25,940 nucleotides of DNA. It comes from Bacteroidota bacterium. Its GTDB lineage: Bacteria > Bacteroidota > Ignavibacteria > UBA10030 > UBA8401. The position numbers and the translations under genes are program-made. Of this stretch, positions 23,367-25,940 are shown one piece after another. Where the stretch lies: contig JAVBYH010000412.1 in NCBI GenBank assembly GCA_030824175.1, positions 1 through 25,940 of the forward strand, written 5' to 3'. A model generated the notes under the pieces. That model was given only the letters and a program-made list of their open reading frames with translations. It was not told the origin of the DNA and made no database searches. Every line of letters starts with the position of its first letter. Positions within the stretch are counted from its first letter, which is position 1.

Positions 23367-24629
23367 TTATTTTACGAGTTCGTCGGGGATGCACTCGCCG
23401 CGGATGAGGTCGTCGTACGTCTCGCGCTCCCTTACGACGTAGAATTTATTGCCGTCCACCATCACTTCGGGCACGCGAAGACGCGCATTGTAATTCGAGC
23501 TCATCGTGAAACCGTACGCTCCGGCGGACATGATGGCAAGCAGATCGTTCTGCCGGCACTTGTTGATCGTGCGGTTGTGCGCGAAGAAGTCGCCCGATTC
23601 GCAGACGGGGCCTACAATGTCCGCAACCATCGTCTCGTCGTTCTTCAGTTCCACAGGACGGATCTTGTGGTACGCGTCGTAGAGGCTGGGACGAATGAGA
23701 TCGTTCATGGCCGCATCGACGATCAGGAAGTTCTTGTTCTTGTGCTTCTTCGTATAGAGCACTTTTGTCACGAGCACGCCCGCGTTGCCGACAAGGTAGC
23801 GGCCGGGTTCAAAGAGGATCTTGCAATCCGTCACGCTCAGGATGGACGAGATGGCCTCCGCGAGATCCTTCGGCGAGGCGGGTTTCTCCACCTTATAGGG
23901 GATGGCCATGCCGCCGCCCATGTCGAAGTGCTCGATGTTGAAACCCTTCTTCTTCAGTTCGAGCGCGAGCACGGCCATCTTCGTCGCGGCCTCGATGAAC
24001 GGCTCAACGTCCACGATCTGCGAACCGATATGCATGTCGAGCCCGACCACGCGCAGGTTCGGCAGCGAGGCGGCAAGGGCGAACGATTCGAACGCCATGG
24101 ACTGGTCGATGCCGAACTTGTCCTCGGCGAGTCCTGTGGCGATGTACGGATGCGTCTTCGGATCGACGTTCGGATTGATGCGGATGCCGACCGGCGCGCG
24201 TTTGCCCATTTCGCCGGCAATACGGTCGATCGCGCGCAGTTCGCTCCGCGACTCCACCTTGAACATGAGGATGTCGTACTGGAGCGCGAAGCGGATTTCC
24301 TCCTCCGTTTTGCCGACGCCCGTGAAGATGATCTTGCTCGGATGCGCCCCCGCCTTCAGTGCGCGGAAGATCTCTCCGCCCGAGTTGCAGTCGATGCCCG
24401 CGCCTGCCTTCGCCAGCAGCGAGACGACGCTCAGCGAACTGTTCGCCTTCATCGCGAAGCAGACAAGATGGTCGACGTCGGCGAATGCCGTATCGAACTC
24501 GGTGAACGCGTCGAGGAGCGTCTTCTTGCTGTAGATGTACACGGGCGATCCGACTTCTTTCACGATATCGGCGATGCGTACGCCTTCACAATACATTTCC
24601 TTGCTGCGGTAACGAAATTGGTGACTCAT
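23367..24629 (-). CDS. lysA: Diaminopimelate decarboxylase
   Basis: A 420-residue PLP enzyme (fold type III, alanine-racemase-like barrel) that decarboxylates meso-diaminopimelate to L-lysine, the last step of lysine synthesis (EC 4.1.1.20). Residues seen: Schiff-base Lys61 in FAMKANSS, HIGSQI (His200), GGG (238-240), the phosphate loop EPGRYLVGNAG (274-284), Cys343 in GPVCESGDFFA, and Tyr372 in AGAYGFTMSSNYN. Length and motif order are complete. The ATG at 24629 has GGGAA six bases upstream. It follows the LD-carboxypeptidase gene after 106 bases containing a promoter candidate, and stands directly upstream of the GntR-ddh operon, with a strong hairpin between them. Confidence 0.96.
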   Translation of the reverse strand: MSHQFRYRSKEMYCEGVRIADIVKEVGSPVYIYSKKTLLDAFTEFDTAFADVDHLVCFAMKANSSLSVVSLLAKAGAGIDCNSGGEIFRALKAGAHPSKIIFTGVGKTEEEIRFALQYDILMFKVESRSELRAIDRIAGEMGKRAPVGIRINPNVDPKTHPYIATGLAEDKFGIDQSMAFESFALAASLPNLRVVGLDMHIGSQIVDVEPFIEAATKMAVLALELKKKGFNIEHFDMGGGMAIPYKVEKPASPKDLAEAISSILSVTDCKILFEPGRYLVGNAGVLVTKVLYTKKHKNKNFLIVDAAMNDLIRPSLYDAYHKIRPVELKNDETMVADIVGPVCESGDFFAHNRTINKCRQNDLLAIMSAGAYGFTMSSNYNARLRVPEVMVDGNKFYVVRERETYDDLIRGECIPDELVK

Positions 24630-24670
24630 TGATGCTTCCCGATGTAATAGAAAAAAAATTCTTCCTTTCT

Positions 24671-24700
24671 ATAATAAATTATTATTTCATCCAGATGCAA
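24671..24700 (-). promoter_or_regulatory. Candidate promoter of lysA
   Basis: On the - strand TTGCAT (24700-24695) and TATTAT (24676-24671) are 18 bases apart in an AT-rich stretch, about 40 bases before the lysA ATG. Moderate consensus match. Confidence 0.4.
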
Positions 24701-24735
24701 ACGGATTCATGCGCATCAGCAAGTTATCCGCGCAT

Positions 24736-25812
24736 TCACGCGCACACGGCGGCGGCGGTGATTGTGAACGTGCGCGCATCGGCGTCGACGACGGCAGTCG
24801 CGCCGATCGGCATCGTCACCTTGTTCTTGATGTGTCCGATCATGACGCCCGAGATCGCGGGAATCTTCAGGGGTGCGATCCTGTCGAGGAAGAGCTCCTC
24901 CACGGTGAATGACGACGGGTATTCCGGATCCACGCGTCGGGGAACGCACTTCGTGAATTTCCCGATGACGAGTCCCGCGAGTTTCTGCAGCTGTCCGGCG
25001 ACGAGCAGGTGCGTGAGCATCCTGTCCACGCGGTACGGCTCCTCGCCGACTTCCTCGAGGAACAGCACCTTCCCCTTCATGTCGATCTCGAACGGTGTGC
25101 CGAGCATCGTTACGATGAGCGAGAGGTTGCCGCCCATGAGCGGACCGCTCCCAGTTCCGCATCCGAGCGAGACGATCGATGTGTCGTCGTTCTCCTGTTC
25201 GCCCTGCGGCGGCTGCGCGACGAGCCCGATCGGCTCGGGGGTGAAGATCGCCTTTTTCAGATACTCGTTCGTGTACTCGTTGTACGTGGAAATGGCGACG
25301 GGACCGTGGAAGGTGATAAGTCCCGTGCGGTGATAGATCGCGTTGAGCATCGTGGTGATGTCGCTGTAGCCCATGACGACCTTGGGATGCCGCCGGATCA
25401 GCTCGTAGTCGAGATATTCGATCATCCTGAGGCATCCCCAGCCGCCGCGGAGCGCGATGATCCCGTGCACGTCGTCGCGGCGGAACATCTCGTTCACGTC
25501 CTCGGCCCTGTCCCTGTCCTGTCCCGCAAGGTAGCCGTAACGATCCATGATGTGTGTGGCGAACACCGTCTTGAAACCGAGGGACTCGATCGTCGTGCGC
25601 GCTTCGTCGACGTCGGCCTGCTTCTCGACGAACGATGCCGGCGCGATGATGCCGATCGTGTCGCCCGGTTTCAGGGCTTTCGGCCTGATCGTCGGCATGA
25701 TGGGAAGCGCAGCCTGCGGGGCCTGCGGTGCTTCGGATGCGAACACCGATGCGGGAATGCCAAGCGAGGCGGCGGCGGCCGTCGTCTGTGCGAGAAATGT
25801 TCGTCGTTCCAT
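24736..25812 (-). CDS. Tat-exported LD-carboxypeptidase (peptidase S66, LdcA/MccF family)
   Basis: A 358-residue serine peptidase. S66 enzymes remove the terminal D-Ala from murein tetrapeptides (cutting the L-centre of diaminopimelate to D-Ala bond), or, in MccF, cut microcin C. The catalytic set is visible: Ser150 in MGYSDITTML, Glu253/254 in LFLEEVGEEPYRVDRML and His327 in MIGHIKNKV, with spacings close to those of LdcA. RGGWGCLRMI (122-131) is the family's substrate loop. The N-terminus MERRTFLAQ plus an alanine-rich stretch (AAAASLG...SVFA) is a twin-arginine signal, so it should work outside the cytoplasm, whereas E. coli LdcA is cytoplasmic. No clear Shine-Dalgarno precedes the ATG. 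Upstream lies a pair of inverted palindromes; downstream lies lysA. Confidence 0.92.
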   Translation of the reverse strand: MERRTFLAQTTAAAASLGIPASVFASEAPQAPQAALPIMPTIRPKALKPGDTIGIIAPASFVEKQADVDEARTTIESLGFKTVFATHIMDRYGYLAGQDRDRAEDVNEMFRRDDVHGIIALRGGWGCLRMIEYLDYELIRRHPKVVMGYSDITTMLNAIYHRTGLITFHGPVAISTYNEYTNEYLKKAIFTPEPIGLVAQPPQGEQENDDTSIVSLGCGTGSGPLMGGNLSLIVTMLGTPFEIDMKGKVLFLEEVGEEPYRVDRMLTHLLVAGQLQKLAGLVIGKFTKCVPRRVDPEYPSSFTVEELFLDRIAPLKIPAISGVMIGHIKNKVTMPIGATAVVDADARTFTITAAAVCA

Positions 25813-25835
25813 TGTGTGTGTTAGTTGTAATTGTA

Positions 25836-25856
25836 GGGCGAGCTGTTAGCTCGCCC
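25836..25856. repeat. GGGCGAG-type palindrome, left copy of an inverted pair
   Basis: 9-bp arms GGGCGAGCT / AGCTCGCCC around GTT. It is the exact reverse complement of the copy at 25885-25905, so the two form a BIME-like inverted pair upstream of the LD-carboxypeptidase gene. Confidence 0.88.
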
Positions 25857-25884
25857 TGTGAGAATGCAGTACGAACCTCAACCG

Positions 25885-25905
25885 GGGCGAGCTAACAGCT
25901 CGCCC
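25885..25905. repeat. GGGCGAG-type palindrome, right copy of an inverted pair
   Basis: 9-bp arms around AAC; reverse complement of 25836-25856 over all 21 bases, with 28 bases between. The remaining sequence to the window end shows no gene. Confidence 0.88.
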
Positions 25906-25940
25906 TGCAGTTGTCTTCATTGACATTCGATGTCATGAAG

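Noticed and set aside
23325..24632. 435-codon + strand open frame opposite lysA
   Set aside because: lysA is unmistakable on the - strand; this is its complement.

Overview
The window looks like a piece of a GC-rich genome from the Bacteroidota/Ignavibacteriota (FCB) group. The support is a MacB/FtsX-type permease of the kind common in Bacteroidota, a secreted protein ending in a type IX secretion (T9SS) sorting domain with an NYPNPFNPST motif, beta-barrel-type proteins, one TAnnTTTG-type promoter match beside sigma-70-like ones, and dispersed GGGCGAG palindromes. No rRNA, tRNA, CRISPR array or insertion sequence was seen. No gene-free stretch exceeds about 200 bases.

Left part (1-10633, + strand): the 3' end of an ABC permease with its ATPase; a secreted TIM-barrel glycosidase-like protein with a T9SS tail; then a five-gene envelope cluster (4871-10633) behind a good TTGACT-N17-TATATT promoter. 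The cluster encodes a two-TM inner-membrane protein with a glutamate in TM2, a small single-TM protein, a secreted beta-rich protein and two predicted outer-membrane beta-barrel proteins. The first two genes recall the GldL/GldM motor of T9SS in architecture.

Middle (10627-17261, - strand): an exported CocE/NonD-type serine hydrolase and an exported purple-acid-phosphatase-like metallophosphoesterase in one operon; a LapA-like membrane protein; a YbaK-type deacylase; a mutarotase-fold protein; and a P-loop NTPase. The last three overlap one another.

Right part (17323-25812, - strand): the most interesting block. A FadR-type GntR regulator, with a 16-bp perfect palindrome just upstream, is followed by a Symbiobacterium-type (type II) meso-diaminopimelate dehydrogenase, an unrecognised 143-residue protein, an unrecognised fold-type-I PLP enzyme, a 78-residue stand-alone dimerisation-like domain, and a 602-residue protein joining an N-terminal KamE-like cobalamin domain to a KamD/OraE-like barrel. 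The P-loop NTPase follows beyond a small palindrome. This resembles lysine 5,6-/ornithine 4,5-aminomutase parts in a new order, but with an altered cobalamin motif and no lysine where KamE/OraE bind PLP. Upstream lie lysA and a Tat-exported LD-carboxypeptidase, so the region gathers several genes of diaminopimelate/lysine/peptidoglycan chemistry. I infer a diamino-acid pathway whose substrate is unknown.

Names rest on motif reading and remembered family sequences, not on database searches.
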